From: Agromyces luteolus
GTDB lineage: Bacteria > Actinomycetota > Actinomycetes > Actinomycetales > Microbacteriaceae
Direction of reading: 5' to 3'
NCBI RefSeq assembly: GCF_009729855.1
Contig: NZ_WODA01000017.1
Span: forward strand, 124,001-188,000
DNA: 64,000 nt
Below the pieces are notes generated by a model, which had not been told where the DNA came from, did no database searches, and saw only the letters and a program-made list of their open reading frames with translations. Positions 33,329-43,309 of the stretch are shown piece after piece; position 1 is the first letter of the stretch; each line of letters opens with the position of its first letter. The translations under genes and the position numbers were made by a program.

Positions 33329-34471
33329 CTACGCCGCGAGCACGCGGCAGGCCTGCGGCGCGAGCTCGAGGAAGACCGAGCTCCCCTCCGCGGGCGAGTC
33401 CATGGGGGCGCCGCGCGCGACGATGCGCCCGACGGTGGTCTGCTCGTGCACGATCTCGGCCTCGTACTCGACGATCTCGCCGAGGAACTCGACCCGGGCC
33501 ACCCGGGCGGCGAGCAGGTTGGGTCGGTCGACGGATGCCTCGTGCCAGCGCACGCTCTCGGGACGGATCGTCACGGTGACCTCGGCCCCGGTTCCGCTCC
33601 CGGCCGGGCACGGCGTGACGAGCTTGGTCCCGAACGCCTCGACCAGGGCGTCGCCGTTCGCGTCGCGATCGCGCACGACCGCGGGGATGAGGTTCACCCG
33701 GCCGACGAAGTCGGCGACGAAGCGGTCGGCGGGCGCGAAGTACAGCTCCTTCGGCGCGGCCTCCTGCACGATCCGCCCGCCGTTCATCACGGCGACGCGG
33801 TCGGACATCGACAGCGCCTCGGACTGGTCGTGCGTGACGTAGAGCGCCGTGATGCCGAGGCGCTGCTGGAGGCCGCGGAGCTCGTTGCGCATCGTGTCGC
33901 GGAGCTTCGCGTCGAGGTTGCTCAGCGGTTCGTCGAGGAGCAGCAGCCGCGGTCGGTGCGCGAGCGCCCGGGCGAGCGCGAGTCGCTGCTGCTGGCCGCC
34001 GGACAGCGCGGTCGCCGGTCGATGCGCGTAGGCGTCGAGCTGCACGAGCTCGAGGGCCTCCATCGCGCGCTTCCTGGCCTCCTTCTTCGGCAGCTTCCCC
34101 GCAGAGACCTGCAGGGGGAAGACCGCGTTGGCGAACACGCTCATGTGCGGCCAGATCGCGTAGTTCTGGAAGACCATGCCGACGTCCCGCTTGTCGGGCG
34201 AGACATGCTCGCTCCCCGTCGAGAGCACCCGCCCGTCGAGCGAGATCACGCCTCCGTCGCTCGTCTCGAGCCCCGCGACGCACCGGAGCGTGGTCGTCTT
34301 GCCGCAGCCGGAGGGTCCGAGGAGCGAGGTGAACGTGCCGGGCTCGATGGTGAAGCTGACGCCCTTCACCACGGGGACCTCGGCCCCGTCGAGTCGGTAC
34401 TGCTTCTGGAGGCCGTCGACGACGAGTCGGCCGCCTCCGCGTGCGTCGGTCATGTCGGCGGTCGTGGTCAC
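33329..34471 (-). CDS. ABC transporter ATP-binding protein with TOBE domain
   Basis: 380 residues. Walker A GPSGCGKTT, signature LSGGQQQRLALARAL, Walker B RLLLLDEPLSNLDAKLR, H-loop YVTHDQSEAL, then a C-terminal TOBE-type domain (VTVTIRPESVRWHEA). It is the ATPase of the importer encoded downstream. GTG 34471 has a GAAGGGGG ribosome site. A longer start near 34552 would overlap the end of the MFS gene. Just upstream (about 34494-34512) a TTGGATCCAGAATACAAA sequence, very AT-rich for this genome, may hold a promoter or operator. The 81 bases between this gene and the binding-protein gene are GGTGG-rich. Confidence 0.92.
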   Translation of the reverse strand: MTTTADMTDARGGGRLVVDGLQKQYRLDGAEVPVVKGVSFTIEPGTFTSLLGPSGCGKTTTLRCVAGLETSDGGVISLDGRVLSTGSEHVSPDKRDVGMVFQNYAIWPHMSVFANAVFPLQVSAGKLPKKEARKRAMEALELVQLDAYAHRPATALSGGQQQRLALARALAHRPRLLLLDEPLSNLDAKLRDTMRNELRGLQQRLGITALYVTHDQSEALSMSDRVAVMNGGRIVQEAAPKELYFAPADRFVADFVGRVNLIPAVVRDRDANGDALVEAFGTKLVTPCPAGSGTGAEVTVTIRPESVRWHEASVDRPNLLAARVARVEFLGEIVEYEAEIVHEQTTVGRIVARGAPMDSPAEGSSVFLELAPQACRVLAA

Positions 34472-34551
34472 GGCCGGCCCCCTTCGGCGATGTTTGTATT
34501 CTGGATCCAAGGACGCGTCGGCGAACGCCCCGGCGGAACGTGCGGCGGTCA

Positions 34552-36132
34552 TCAGCGTTCGGCCCCCGAGGTCGAGACCCGCGTGCGAACGGATGCCTGG
34601 GCGCGAGCGGATGCCTCCGAGCTCGCGGGTGCTGCGGGGCCGGCGGTGCTCGAGGCATCCGGCCCCTCACCCCACCCGACGGTGACCTTCGGCTTCGCGA
34701 AGCACAGCACGACGACCGCGCAGAGCGCGAAGGCGGCGACCGCGAGCAGGAGCGACTGGCCCATGGCGACCGAGAACCCGTCGGCGAACGCGGCCGGAAG
34801 CCCGCCGCCCGAGCCGGGCGTCGCCTCGTCGGCGTCGAAGCCGGGCACCTGCGCCGACAGGAGGACGCTCATCAGCGCGGCGATCGCCGCGGAGCCGAGC
34901 ACCGACCCGATCTGCCGGGTCAGCGTGTACACCCCCGAGCCTGCGCCGGCGTGCTCGCGTGCGAGGTTCCGGGTCGCGGTCGAGGCGAGCGGCGCGAAGA
35001 CGCCCGAGATGCCGATCCCGAGCAGCGCCGACGGCAGGAGCAGCAGCCAGAGCGGGGCATCCGGTCGGAGGACTGCGGCGTACCAGCCGAGCGCGCCCGC
35101 CGAGATCGACAGCCCGGCGAAGGCCACCCACTTCGGGTCGACGCGGTCGCTGAACCGCCCGACGAACGGCGCGAGCACGCCCGACACGACCGCCATCGGC
35201 GCGAGCATGAGCGCCGCCTGGGTCGGCGTGAGCCCGCGTGCCACCTGGAGGAAGAACGCGAGCGGGAGCGGCATGGCGATCATGGCGACGCCGACGAGCG
35301 AGATCGCGACGTTCGAGAGCGCGAAGTTCCGGTCGCGGAACAGGACGAGCGGCAGCAGCGGCTCGGTGCGGGTGAGCGCCTGCCACGCGACGAAGGCCAG
35401 CATCACGACCACGCCGGACGCGATGACGCCCCAGACGGTCACCGGGCCGACGATGGTGCCCCAGTCGTACGTCGGCCCCTCCTGCACGCCGAACACGATG
35501 AGGAACATGCCGACCGCGCTGAGCAGCACGCCGAGCCAGTCGAACCGGTGCACCCGCGTCTCGAGGCTCGGCACGAGCCGCCAGGCGGCGACGAAGGCGA
35601 TGATCCCGACGGGCACGTTGACGAAGAACACCCATTGCCAGCCGAGCGAGTCGACGAGCACGCCGCCGAGGATCGGGCCGAGGAGCGTCGCGACGCCGGC
35701 GACCGAGCCCCAGAGGCCCATCGCCGCCCCGCGCTGGTTCGGCGGGAAGACCCGCGTGATCACGGCCATCGTCTGCGGGGTCATCAGCGCGGCGCCGAGG
35801 CCCTGTGCGGCGCGCGCCGCGATGAGCATCGTGATCTCGCCGGACAGCCCGCACCAGAGCGACGCGAGCGTAAAGACCACGAGCCCGACGAGGTAGACCC
35901 GCTTCGGGCCGAAGCGGTCGCCGAGCCGGCCCGTGATCAGCAGCGGCACGGCGTAGGCGAGCAGGTAGGCGCTGGTGACCCAGATCACCGTCGTCAGGTC
36001 GGTGTCGAGGTCGGCGAGGATCGCGGGGTACGCGATCGACACGATCGTCGTGTCGACGAGGATCATGAAGAACCCGATGACGAGCGCCCAGAGGGCGGGC
36101 CAGGGTCTGGTGCTCCGGTTCATGGTCGGCAT
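34552..36132 (-). CDS. DHA2-family MFS transporter (14-helix type)
   Basis: 526 residues, about 14 predicted helices. Motif A GRLGDRFGPKRVYLVGL after the second helix, LVDTTIVSIAYPAI in the first (the D-T-T-I-V-x-x-A pattern of DHA2), and motif C AGVATLLGPILGG in the fifth. The tail is Ala/Ser-rich. Members export drugs or aromatic compounds by proton antiport. It begins 22 bases after the LVIVD gene, so the two are probably cotranscribed and may handle metabolites of the neighbouring aromatic pathway (inference). Confidence 0.9.
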   Translation of the reverse strand: MPTMNRSTRPWPALWALVIGFFMILVDTTIVSIAYPAILADLDTDLTTVIWVTSAYLLAYAVPLLITGRLGDRFGPKRVYLVGLVVFTLASLWCGLSGEITMLIAARAAQGLGAALMTPQTMAVITRVFPPNQRGAAMGLWGSVAGVATLLGPILGGVLVDSLGWQWVFFVNVPVGIIAFVAAWRLVPSLETRVHRFDWLGVLLSAVGMFLIVFGVQEGPTYDWGTIVGPVTVWGVIASGVVVMLAFVAWQALTRTEPLLPLVLFRDRNFALSNVAISLVGVAMIAMPLPLAFFLQVARGLTPTQAALMLAPMAVVSGVLAPFVGRFSDRVDPKWVAFAGLSISAGALGWYAAVLRPDAPLWLLLLPSALLGIGISGVFAPLASTATRNLAREHAGAGSGVYTLTRQIGSVLGSAAIAALMSVLLSAQVPGFDADEATPGSGGGLPAAFADGFSVAMGQSLLLAVAAFALCAVVVLCFAKPKVTVGWGEGPDASSTAGPAAPASSEASARAQASVRTRVSTSGAER

Positions 36133-36154
36133 TCGCAGGCGGATGGCTCGGGGC

Positions 36155-37780
36155 TCAGGTCGCGTCGGGCCGGTCGGCGCCCGGCAGGCCCACGACCGGT
36201 TCGCCGAGCAGGGGCGTCGAGACCGCGTAGATGCCGTGGTTCGCGAACAGCCAGATGAGGTTGCGGTCCCACTCGACGAAGATGCCGTGCACGGGCGCCG
36301 CGAGGTCGTCGTCGTCCTTCAGGCCCATGGGCGGCACGAAGTAGGCGCCCACCTTCGGGTCCTCGGGGTCGCGCACGTCGAAGACCTGCAGGCCGGCGGC
36401 GTAGAACGCGTAGGGGATCACGCCGCCGTGCGGGGTGCCGGTGTTCGTGAAGTAGCCCGAGCGCTTCGGGCCGAACGAGCCCCGGCGCTGCGCCCAGTCG
36501 GTGAACTTCGCCTCAGCGGGCGGCACCGGGCGGGGCAGCGTGCGCACGACGTGCGGGTTCGTCGGGTCGCTCACGTCGACCTGGTAGATCTCCTTGGCGG
36601 GCTCGTAGCAGTCCGTGTTCATGGGGTAGCCCGAGACGTAGACGTAACCGGTCTCCTCGACCTGGGTCGTGTCGACGTTGTCGCCCTCGGTGCCGGCGAC
36701 GCTCGTCGGGAGCTGACACCAACCGACGTGGTGGATGTTCGAGGGGTCGGAGACATCCAGCACGAAGAATCCCTGCCCGCCCTGGGCGGCGTAGGCGTAC
36801 CTGCCGCCGGCCTCGACCGATCTCGGCATGAACACGCCCATGCGCGAGCCGAACCAGCTCGTCCGATTGTTCCAGCGGTCGTTGCCGGCCAGGTACTCGG
36901 AGTCGGCCTCCTCGCCCGCGCGGGTGCCGGGCACCCACCAGGTCGAGAGCAGCTCGGGCTTCGACGGGTCGGAGACGTCGTAGGCCGCGTGGCCGGCGGC
37001 CCAGAGCGTCGTCTTGTACGGCTGGTTGGTGAAGGTGTTGTCGGGTGCGGTGGCCACGAAGAGGTACCGGCCGCCGTAGTAGACGGGCAGGTCGAGCACG
37101 CCGTTGCCCTCCTGGATCTCGTCGGGCCCGTGGTTCGGGTCGGTCGAGACCTGGGTGAGCAGGGTCCAGTCGCGCGGGCTCGGGCCGTTCATCTGCCAGG
37201 TGCGGAACCCGCGGAGGCCCTCCCATTCCGTCAGCTGGCCCTCGACGGTGTCGTCGGTCCACTTGTTGGCGACGCGGCCCTTCAGGAAGTAGCGGGGCGT
37301 CTCGCTCGCCTGGATCGCGATGTGCATGCCGAGCCGCTCGTTCCACTGCACCGTGGTCGCGCCGAACTCGGGGCGGGGGTCGCCCCAGCCCCACTGCTCC
37401 TCGTCGACGACCTTCAGGTCGCGGGGATCGGTGATGTCGTAGAGCTTCCAGTGGTTGCCGCCGCCGTAGTGCAGCATGTAGCGCGTGCCCTCCCAGTCGT
37501 AGATGCACTGCCACGAGTGGCTCGTGTTCACGACGATCGGGTAGAACGCCTCCGCCTTCGCGTTCAGCGCGTAGGTCTCGGGGTCGCGGTAGTCCAGCTG
37601 TCCCGGCCAGTCGACGAACACGTCGCGCGGCACCGACGGCGTGTGCGCCGGCGGCAGGAAGGTCCCGTCGGGCTGCATCCCCCACGTCCCGGGCTCGGGG
37701 TCGGACGGCTCGCCGACGACCCGCTCGAAGTCCTCGGGACGGTACTTCTTCGCTTCGGCTACGTAGGGGGATCCGGCCAT
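36155..37780 (-). CDS. LVIVD-repeat beta-propeller-like protein
   Basis: 541 residues rich in repeated Y-x-x-A-x-x-x-G-x-x-[VF]-D-[VI]-x-D-P-x-x-P units (KLYDITDPRDLKVV, AAYDVSDPSKPELLSTW, FFVLDVSDPSNIHHVGW, YQVDVSDPTNPHVVRTL, QVFDVRDPEDPKVGAYFVPP), the LVIVD repeat pattern that builds a propeller. No signal peptide is visible. ATG 37780 follows GGAGG by 6 bases. Its role is unknown. It lies downstream of a LysR gene in the same orientation and ahead of the MFS and ABC genes, beside the kynurenine operon. A propeller hydrolase or lactonase-like activity is possible but unproven. Confidence 0.75.
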   Translation of the reverse strand: MAGSPYVAEAKKYRPEDFERVVGEPSDPEPGTWGMQPDGTFLPPAHTPSVPRDVFVDWPGQLDYRDPETYALNAKAEAFYPIVVNTSHSWQCIYDWEGTRYMLHYGGGNHWKLYDITDPRDLKVVDEEQWGWGDPRPEFGATTVQWNERLGMHIAIQASETPRYFLKGRVANKWTDDTVEGQLTEWEGLRGFRTWQMNGPSPRDWTLLTQVSTDPNHGPDEIQEGNGVLDLPVYYGGRYLFVATAPDNTFTNQPYKTTLWAAGHAAYDVSDPSKPELLSTWWVPGTRAGEEADSEYLAGNDRWNNRTSWFGSRMGVFMPRSVEAGGRYAYAAQGGQGFFVLDVSDPSNIHHVGWCQLPTSVAGTEGDNVDTTQVEETGYVYVSGYPMNTDCYEPAKEIYQVDVSDPTNPHVVRTLPRPVPPAEAKFTDWAQRRGSFGPKRSGYFTNTGTPHGGVIPYAFYAAGLQVFDVRDPEDPKVGAYFVPPMGLKDDDDLAAPVHGIFVEWDRNLIWLFANHGIYAVSTPLLGEPVVGLPGADRPDAT

Positions 37781-37873
37781 GACGCCTCCAGGGTCGGGAG
37801 AAGAATCGGGTTCGACGCCTCGATGCGTCGACCCCTTCAGCGTCATCGGCCGGATCGATGCTGTCCAATATCT

Positions 37874-37898
37874 ATACGGGTCGTTGCCATGACCGTAT
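37874..37898. promoter_or_regulatory. Inverted repeat upstream of the LVIVD operon
   Basis: ATACGG-13-CCGTAT lies in the 125-base gap after the LysR gene. TATAGAT on the minus strand next to it resembles a -10. The T-N11-A-like layout suits a LysR site. Confidence 0.4.
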
Positions 37899-37905
37899 GG
37901 GCATA

Positions 37906-38874
37906 TCAGCCGGATGGCGCGGCATCCGCCGTCGCGTACTCGCGCTCGAGCGCCGCGAGCCGAGCCCCCTCCTCCCGCAGGTGCACGAGGAGCGCGGCGG
38001 CCGCCGGAGAGGGCGTGCGATCCTTCGGCAGCGTGACCCCGACCGATCGGCGGATCGAGCTCAGGGGCGTCGGCAGGATCTTCACGTCGCGGTCGTCGAC
38101 CGCGATGAACATCGGCAGCGCGGCGATGACGTCCGTCGACACGAGGAGGCTCCGCATCGTCAGCATCGACGTGCACTCGACCCGATCGGCCGGCAGCGGG
38201 AGTCCCTCGTGGAAGAACACCGCCTCGAGCTCGGCGCGGAGCGCCGTCTGCGCGACGGGGAAGATCCAGGGGTAGGCGAGCAGCTCGGCGAGCGAGGTGC
38301 CCCTCGATCCGGCATGGACCGGATGCCCCGCGCGCGCCACGAGCCGGATGGGCTCCTGGTGCAGGCGCTCCTGTTCGAGTCGCACGGGCACGGTCGGCGA
38401 GAGCCGGCCGACCGTCAGGTCGAGGTCGCCCGAGAGCAGGAACTGCTGCAGCATGTCGGGCGTGCCCTCGCGGACGACCACGGTGAGGCGTGGATGCTCA
38501 GCCTTCAGCGCGGCGATCGCACGGGGCAGCAGCAGGTTCGAGCCGGCGAGGTGCGTGCCGACCGTGACCGTGCCGAGCTGGCCGGTCTGCAGGAGGCGGA
38601 CCTCCTCGTCGGCTGCGCGGAGCTCGGCGATCACGGACCGGGCGCGCTCGATGAACGGCGCGCCGTACTGCGTCGGAGCGACGCCCCGCGGCATCCGCTC
38701 GAACAGCTGCACCCCGAGGAGGTCCTCGACCTCGCGGAGGCCGCGGGTCACGACGGGCTGGGTGATGTGCAACGACTCGGCAGCGCGCACGAGCGTGCCC
38801 TCGTCGGCGATGGCGGTGATGAGCACGAGGTGCCGGAGCTTGAGACGGCCGTCGAGGAGTCGATCGGTGACCAT
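37906..38874 (-). CDS. LysR-family regulator of the kynurenine/LVIVD region
   Basis: 322 residues. Helix-turn-helix at about 10-65 (LRHLVLITAIADEGTLVRAAESLHITQPVVTRGLREVEDLLGVQLFERMPRG) and a PBP2-type effector domain (GTVTVGTHLAGSNLLLPRAI...). It resembles the GbpR/CbbR-like LysR members that control aromatic catabolic operons. Start ATG 38874 is 7 bases from a TATAGT -10 on the minus strand, hence leaderless. It is divergent from the catabolic operon with 82 bp between starts and is the obvious candidate regulator, with 3-hydroxyanthranilate or an aminomuconate as possible inducer (inference). Confidence 0.9.
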   Translation of the reverse strand: MVTDRLLDGRLKLRHLVLITAIADEGTLVRAAESLHITQPVVTRGLREVEDLLGVQLFERMPRGVAPTQYGAPFIERARSVIAELRAADEEVRLLQTGQLGTVTVGTHLAGSNLLLPRAIAALKAEHPRLTVVVREGTPDMLQQFLLSGDLDLTVGRLSPTVPVRLEQERLHQEPIRLVARAGHPVHAGSRGTSLAELLAYPWIFPVAQTALRAELEAVFFHEGLPLPADRVECTSMLTMRSLLVSTDVIAALPMFIAVDDRDVKILPTPLSSIRRSVGVTLPKDRTPSPAAAALLVHLREEGARLAALEREYATADAAPSG

Positions 38875-38881
38875 GGCCGGG

Positions 38882-38887
38882 ACTATA
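38882..38887 (-). promoter_or_regulatory. -10 element of the LysR gene
   Basis: TATAGT on the minus strand, 7 bases before ATG 38874, implies a leaderless transcript. Confidence 0.5.
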
Positions 38888-38921
38888 GCCGGATGGGCAT
38901 GGCAGCGCATCAAAGGAGCAT

Positions 38922-38950
38922 TTGTCGGCATCGTTCGCGCTTCCTAGCCT
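38922..38950 (+). promoter_or_regulatory. Promoter of the kynurenine meta-cleavage operon
   Basis: TTGTCG (38922-38927), a 17-base spacer and TAGCCT (38945-38950) precede ATG 38957 by 6 bases, again a leaderless arrangement. LysR binding would be expected between here and 38882. Confidence 0.65.
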
Positions 38951-38956
38951 GAACGC

Positions 38957-40471
38957 ATGCCCTCCCCGACGACGCCGGCACCGATCACGGCCCCTCTCCC
39001 GACGCGGAGCTCGACCCCGCGCGAGCTCCGCAACGTGATCGGCGGCGAGTTCGTCGACGGGGTGGGCACCTTCGAGAAGATCGACCCGGTCGACGGCACG
39101 CTCGTCGCCGTGGTCCACGAGGCCGGGCCGCGGGAGGTCGACCGCGCGGTCGCCGCCGCGCGTGCGGCGCTCGAGGGCCCGTGGGGTCGCATGCCCGTCG
39201 CCGAGCGCGCCAGGCTGCTCCGCCGGGTCGCCGACGTCGTCGAACGCCGCAGCGAGGAGCTCGTGGCCGCCGAGGTCGGCGACACCGGCAAGCCCGAGAC
39301 TCTCGCCCGCGACCTCGACGTCGCACGCGCGGCGGCGAACTTCCGCTCCTTCGCGGACACGGCCTCGGCCGCCGGCCTCGACTCGTACCTCACCGAACTG
39401 CCCGACGGTCGCCGAGCGCTCAACTACGCGGTCCGCGCCCCCCTCGGCGTGGTCGCGGTGATCGTGCCCTGGAACCTCCCCCTGCTGCTGCTCACCTGGA
39501 AGCTCGCGCCCGCGCTCGCCTCCGGCAACACCGTCGTGGTGAAGCCGTCGGAGGAGACGCCGTCGTCGGCCACGCTGCTCGCCGAGATCCTCGCCGAGGC
39601 CGGGATCCCCGACGGGGTCGTCAACGTCGTGCACGGATTCGGACCGGGCTCGGCCGGCGAGCACCTCACGACCCACCCCGGCATCGACGGCGTGACCTTC
39701 ACGGGCGAGTCGAGCACGGGCTCGGCGATCATGCGCGCGGTCGCACCCCGCGTCCGCCCCGTCTCGTTCGAGCTCGGCGGCAAGAACCCCGCGATCGTGT
39801 TCGCGGACGCCGACCTCGAAGCGGCGATCGCCGGGCTCGCCCGCTCGACCTACCTCAACACGGGCCAAGTGTGCCTCTGCACCGAGCGCATCTACGTCGA
39901 GCGCGCCGTGTTCGACGAGGTCGCGAACGGCCTCGCCGCGCACGCCCGCCGACTGCGGCTCGGCCGCCCCGAGGATCCCGCGACCACGACCGGCCCGCTC
40001 ATCTCGGCCGCGCACCGCGACAAGGTGCTCTCGTACTACGACCTCGCGATCCGCGAGGGTGCCGAACTCCTGGCCGGCGGCGGCGTCCCCACGCTCGGCG
40101 ACGGCCTCGACGCCGGCTCGTGGATCGAGCCGACGCTCTGGACCGGCCTCGACAACGCGAACCGCACGGTGCGCGAGGAGATCTTCGGTCCGGCGGCGGT
40201 CGTCATGCCGTTCGACACCGAGGAGGAAGCGATCGCGCTCGCCAACGACACCGACTACGGGCTCGCCGCGGTCACCTGGACCACCGACCTCGCGCGCGGC
40301 CACCGGGTCGCCCAGCGCCTGCGGGTCGGCATGTCGTGGGTGAACACGTGGTACCTGCGCGACCTCCGCAGCCCGTTCGGCGGCGTCGGACTGTCCGGCA
40401 TCGGCCGCGAGGGCGGCCTGCACTCGCTCGCGTTCTACACCGAGCCGACGAACGTGTGCGTGCAGCTGTGA
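38957..40471 (+). CDS. 2-aminomuconic / 2-hydroxymuconic semialdehyde dehydrogenase
   Basis: 504 residues of the AmnC/XylG/DmpC group of aldehyde dehydrogenases. Catalytic C306 ([15 protein letters not shown], with a second Cys at 308), base E272 (FELGGKNP), N173 (PWNLP) and the [16 protein letters not shown] segment typical of hydroxymuconic semialdehyde dehydrogenases. It oxidises 2-aminomuconate 6-semialdehyde to 2-aminomuconate with NAD+. First gene of the operon; the stop overlaps the next GTG (GTGA). About 20 residues of the N-terminus are non-conserved, but the leaderless promoter fixes the start. Confidence 0.9.
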   Translation: MPSPTTPAPITAPLPTRSSTPRELRNVIGGEFVDGVGTFEKIDPVDGTLVAVVHEAGPREVDRAVAAARAALEGPWGRMPVAERARLLRRVADVVERRSEELVAAEVGDTGKPETLARDLDVARAAANFRSFADTASAAGLDSYLTELPDGRRALNYAVRAPLGVVAVIVPWNLPLLLLTWKLAPALASGNTVVVKPSEETPSSATLLAEILAEAGIPDGVVNVVHGFGPGSAGEHLTTHPGIDGVTFTGESSTGSAIMRAVAPRVRPVSFELGGKNPAIVFADADLEAAIAGLARSTYLNTGQVCLCTERIYVERAVFDEVANGLAAHARRLRLGRPEDPATTTGPLISAAHRDKVLSYYDLAIREGAELLAGGGVPTLGDGLDAGSWIEPTLWTGLDNANRTVREEIFGPAAVVMPFDTEEEAIALANDTDYGLAAVTWTTDLARGHRVAQRLRVGMSWVNTWYLRDLRSPFGGVGLSGIGREGGLHSLAFYTEPTNVCVQL

Positions 40472-41334
40472 GCGCGACGACGACCCCGAGGCGAGGCGCG
40501 GCGGCGGCCGCCGCCGCCGATCCGGTCCACGCGGCCGAGTCGCTGCTCCACGCCGCCGCGTGCGCGCGGATCCCCTGCGCGCCGGTCCGGGACCTCATCG
40601 GCGACGACGACCAGGAGGCCGCCTACGCGGTCCAGTCCCTCGGCATCGCCCGCCGGGTCGCCGAGGGCGCTCGCATCGTGGGGCGGAAGATCGGACTGAC
40701 CTCACCGGCGGTCCAGGCGCAGTTCGGCGTCGCCACGCCCGACTACGGGGTGCTCCTCGACGACATGGTCGCCGACGACCGCGAACCGCTCGACCTCGAC
40801 CGATTCCTGCAACCGCGCGTCGAGGCCGAGGTGGCGTTCGTCCTCGGGCGCGACCTCGACTCGCCGACCACGCACGTCGCCGACGTGATCCGGGCCACCG
40901 AGTTCGTGCTTCCCGCCATCGAGGTCGTCGACTCGCGGATCGCGGGGTGGGACATCCGCATCACCGACACGATCGCCGACAACGCCTCGAGCGGCGCGGT
41001 CGTGCTCGGGACGACCCCGCGGCGCCTCGACGGGCTCGACCTCGCCGGCGTCGGCATGCGCCTCGACCACGCCGGCGGGCCGGTCTCGACGGGTGCCGGC
41101 TCGGCGTGCCTCGGCAGCCCGGTCATCGCCGTGGCCTGGCTCGCACGGGCGGTCGCCCGGCACGGCCGCCCGCTCCGCGCGGGCGAGGTCGTCCTCTCGG
41201 GCGCGCTCGGCCCGATGGTCGACGCGACCCAGGGGGTCTTCCACGCGCGGCTCGACGGGCTCGGCCAGGTTCGCACGGAGTTCACCGGGCACGCGGCGAC
41301 GACCGCCGCCGCCACGACAGGAGGAGCAGCATGA
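40468..41334 (+). CDS. 2-oxopent-4-enoate (2-keto-4-pentenoate) hydratase
   Basis: 288 residues of the fumarylacetoacetate-hydrolase-like hydratase family (MhpD/DmpE). [19 protein letters not shown], the metal-ligand segment [13 protein letters not shown] and the [25 protein letters not shown] block are characteristic. Adds water to 2-oxopent-4-enoate to give 4-hydroxy-2-oxovalerate. The N-terminal 30 residues are Ala-rich. GTG start and stop both lie in 4-base overlaps with the neighbours. It is distinguished from the related decarboxylase at 43306 by motif details and gene order. Confidence 0.9.
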   Translation: MSATTTPRRGAAAAAAADPVHAAESLLHAAACARIPCAPVRDLIGDDDQEAAYAVQSLGIARRVAEGARIVGRKIGLTSPAVQAQFGVATPDYGVLLDDMVADDREPLDLDRFLQPRVEAEVAFVLGRDLDSPTTHVADVIRATEFVLPAIEVVDSRIAGWDIRITDTIADNASSGAVVLGTTPRRLDGLDLAGVGMRLDHAGGPVSTGAGSACLGSPVIAVAWLARAVARHGRPLRAGEVVLSGALGPMVDATQGVFHARLDGLGQVRTEFTGHAATTAAATTGGAA

Positions 41335-42260
41335 CGACGGCGGTCGCGATCATCGGCTCGGGCAACATCGGCACCGACCTCATGGTCAAGGTCAAGCGAC
41401 TCTCGGAGACCCTCCGCGTGGTCGCCATGGCGGGCATCGATCCAGGCTCGGACGGGCTCGCCCGTGCGCGCCGCCTCGGCATCGCGACGACCCACGAAGG
41501 CGTCGACGGGCTCGTCCGCCTGCCGGAGTTCGCCGACGTCGAGCTCGTCTTCGACGCGACCTCCGCCGCCGCGCACGCGCGCAACGACGCCGTGGTCCGC
41601 GATCTCGGACGGCTCGTGGTCGACCTCACGCCCGCCGCGATCGGTCCGTACGTCGTCCCGGTCGTGAACCTCGGCGAGCACCTCGACGCATCGAACGTCA
41701 ACATGGTCACCTGCGGCGGCCAGGCGACGGTCCCGATGGTCGCCGCCGTCTCCCGGGTCGCCCCGGTCGCCTACGCCGAGATCGTCGCGTCGATCGCGTC
41801 GAAGTCGGCAGGCCCGGGGACCCGGGCCAACATCGACGAGTTCACGCAGACCACCGCGCGCGCCATCGAGGCGATCGGGGGCGCGGAGCGCGGCAAGGCG
41901 ATCATCGTCCTGAACCCCGCCGACCCGCCGCTCATCATGCGCGACACCGTCTACTGCCTCGTCGCTGACGAGGTCGACGAGGCGGCGGTGCGGCGCTCCG
42001 TCGAGGCGATCGTCGCGGACGTGCAGGACTACGTCGGCGGCTACCGGCTGAAGCAGGACGTGCAGTTCGATCCCGTCGACGAGCCGTACGTGCCGGCCCT
42101 CGGCCGGGGGTTCCGGGGAACCCGGATCACGATCATGCTCGAGGTGGCGGGCGCGGGCCACTACCTCCCCGAGTACGCGGGGAACCTCGACATCATGACC
42201 TCGGCGGCACTGCGCACCGCCGAACGCCTCATCGCCGAACGGACGGGGGTGCCGGCATGA
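41331..42260 (+). CDS. Acetaldehyde dehydrogenase (acylating)
   Basis: 309 residues. NAD-binding GSGNIGTD at 10-17, catalytic C128 ([12 protein letters not shown]), and the dimerisation segment [15 protein letters not shown] ([37 protein letters not shown]). Converts channelled acetaldehyde plus CoA and NAD+ to acetyl-CoA. It works in a bifunctional complex with the aldolase encoded next (4-base overlap). GGAGGAGCAGC precedes the ATG. MhpF/DmpF/NbaJ family. Confidence 0.96.
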   Translation: MTTAVAIIGSGNIGTDLMVKVKRLSETLRVVAMAGIDPGSDGLARARRLGIATTHEGVDGLVRLPEFADVELVFDATSAAAHARNDAVVRDLGRLVVDLTPAAIGPYVVPVVNLGEHLDASNVNMVTCGGQATVPMVAAVSRVAPVAYAEIVASIASKSAGPGTRANIDEFTQTTARAIEAIGGAERGKAIIVLNPADPPLIMRDTVYCLVADEVDEAAVRRSVEAIVADVQDYVGGYRLKQDVQFDPVDEPYVPALGRGFRGTRITIMLEVAGAGHYLPEYAGNLDIMTSAALRTAERLIAERTGVPA

Positions 42261-43309
42261 CCGGGACGACACCGCGGGTGTACCTCCAGGACGTCACCCT
42301 GCGCGACGGCATGCACGCCATCGCGCACCGCTACACGGTCGACGAGGTGCGCGCGATCGCGTCGGCGCTGGAGGCGGCCGGCGTCGACGCGATCGAGGTC
42401 GCGCACGGCGATGGACTCGGCGGCTCGAGCGTCGCGTACGGGCATGGCGCCCGCACCGACGAGCAGTGGATCGAGGCCGCAGCTTCGGTGCTGCGGCGAG
42501 CGCGGCTGACCACGCTGATCCTCCCCGGCATCGGCACGATCGACGACCTCGCGCGGGCGCGCGACCTCGGGGTGACCAGCGTGCGCGTCGCGACCCATTG
42601 CACCGAGGCGGACGTCGCCGCGCAGCACATCGGCTGGGCCAAGGACCAGGGCATGGATGTCTCGGGGTTCCTGATGATGAGCCACCTGAACGACCCGCGC
42701 GGGCTCGCCGAGCAGGCGCGGCTCATGGAGTCGTTCGGCGCGGACTGCGTCTACGTCACCGACTCGGGCGGGCGCCTCACGATGCGCGACGTCGCCGATC
42801 GCATCGACGCCTACCGCGAGGTGCTGGACCCCGCGACCGAGATCGGCATCCACGCGCACGAGAACCTGTCGCTCAGCGTGGCGAACAGCGTGACTGCGGT
42901 CGAGCACGGCGCAGTCCGGGTGGATGCGTCGCTCGCGGGCCAGGGCGCCGGAGCCGGCAACTGCCCGATCGAGGCGTTCGTCGCGGTCGCCGACCTGCTC
43001 GGCTGGTCGCACGGCGGCGAGCTCTTCGCGCTGCAGGATGCCGCCGAGGAACTCGTCCGCCCACTGCAGCGCCGCCCCGTGCGCGTGGACCGCGAGACGC
43101 TCACGCTCGGCTACGCGGGCGTGTACTCGAGCTTCCTGCTGCACGCCGAGCGCGCGGCGGAACGCCACGGCCTCGATGCCCGCGACATCCTCGTCGAGCT
43201 CGGGCGGCGTCGCATGATCGGCGGCCAGGAGGACATGATCGTCGACGTCGCACTCGACCTCGTCGCCGCGCGCGACGAGGTCGTCGGAGCCGAGGAGGGC
43301 GCCGCATGA
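42257..43309 (+). CDS. 4-hydroxy-2-oxovalerate aldolase
   Basis: 350 residues, HMGL-like TIM barrel plus the C-terminal DmpG communication domain. R16 and D17 ([15 protein letters not shown]), H20, and metal ligands H199/H201 (GIHAHENLS) are present. Cleaves 4-hydroxy-2-oxovalerate to pyruvate and acetaldehyde, which passes through a tunnel to the dehydrogenase encoded upstream. Start and stop overlap the neighbouring genes by 4 bases each. MhpE/DmpG/NbaI family. Confidence 0.96.
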   Translation: MTGTTPRVYLQDVTLRDGMHAIAHRYTVDEVRAIASALEAAGVDAIEVAHGDGLGGSSVAYGHGARTDEQWIEAAASVLRRARLTTLILPGIGTIDDLARARDLGVTSVRVATHCTEADVAAQHIGWAKDQGMDVSGFLMMSHLNDPRGLAEQARLMESFGADCVYVTDSGGRLTMRDVADRIDAYREVLDPATEIGIHAHENLSLSVANSVTAVEHGAVRVDASLAGQGAGAGNCPIEAFVAVADLLGWSHGGELFALQDAAEELVRPLQRRPVRVDRETLTLGYAGVYSSFLLHAERAAERHGLDARDILVELGRRRMIGGQEDMIVDVALDLVAARDEVVGAEEGAA

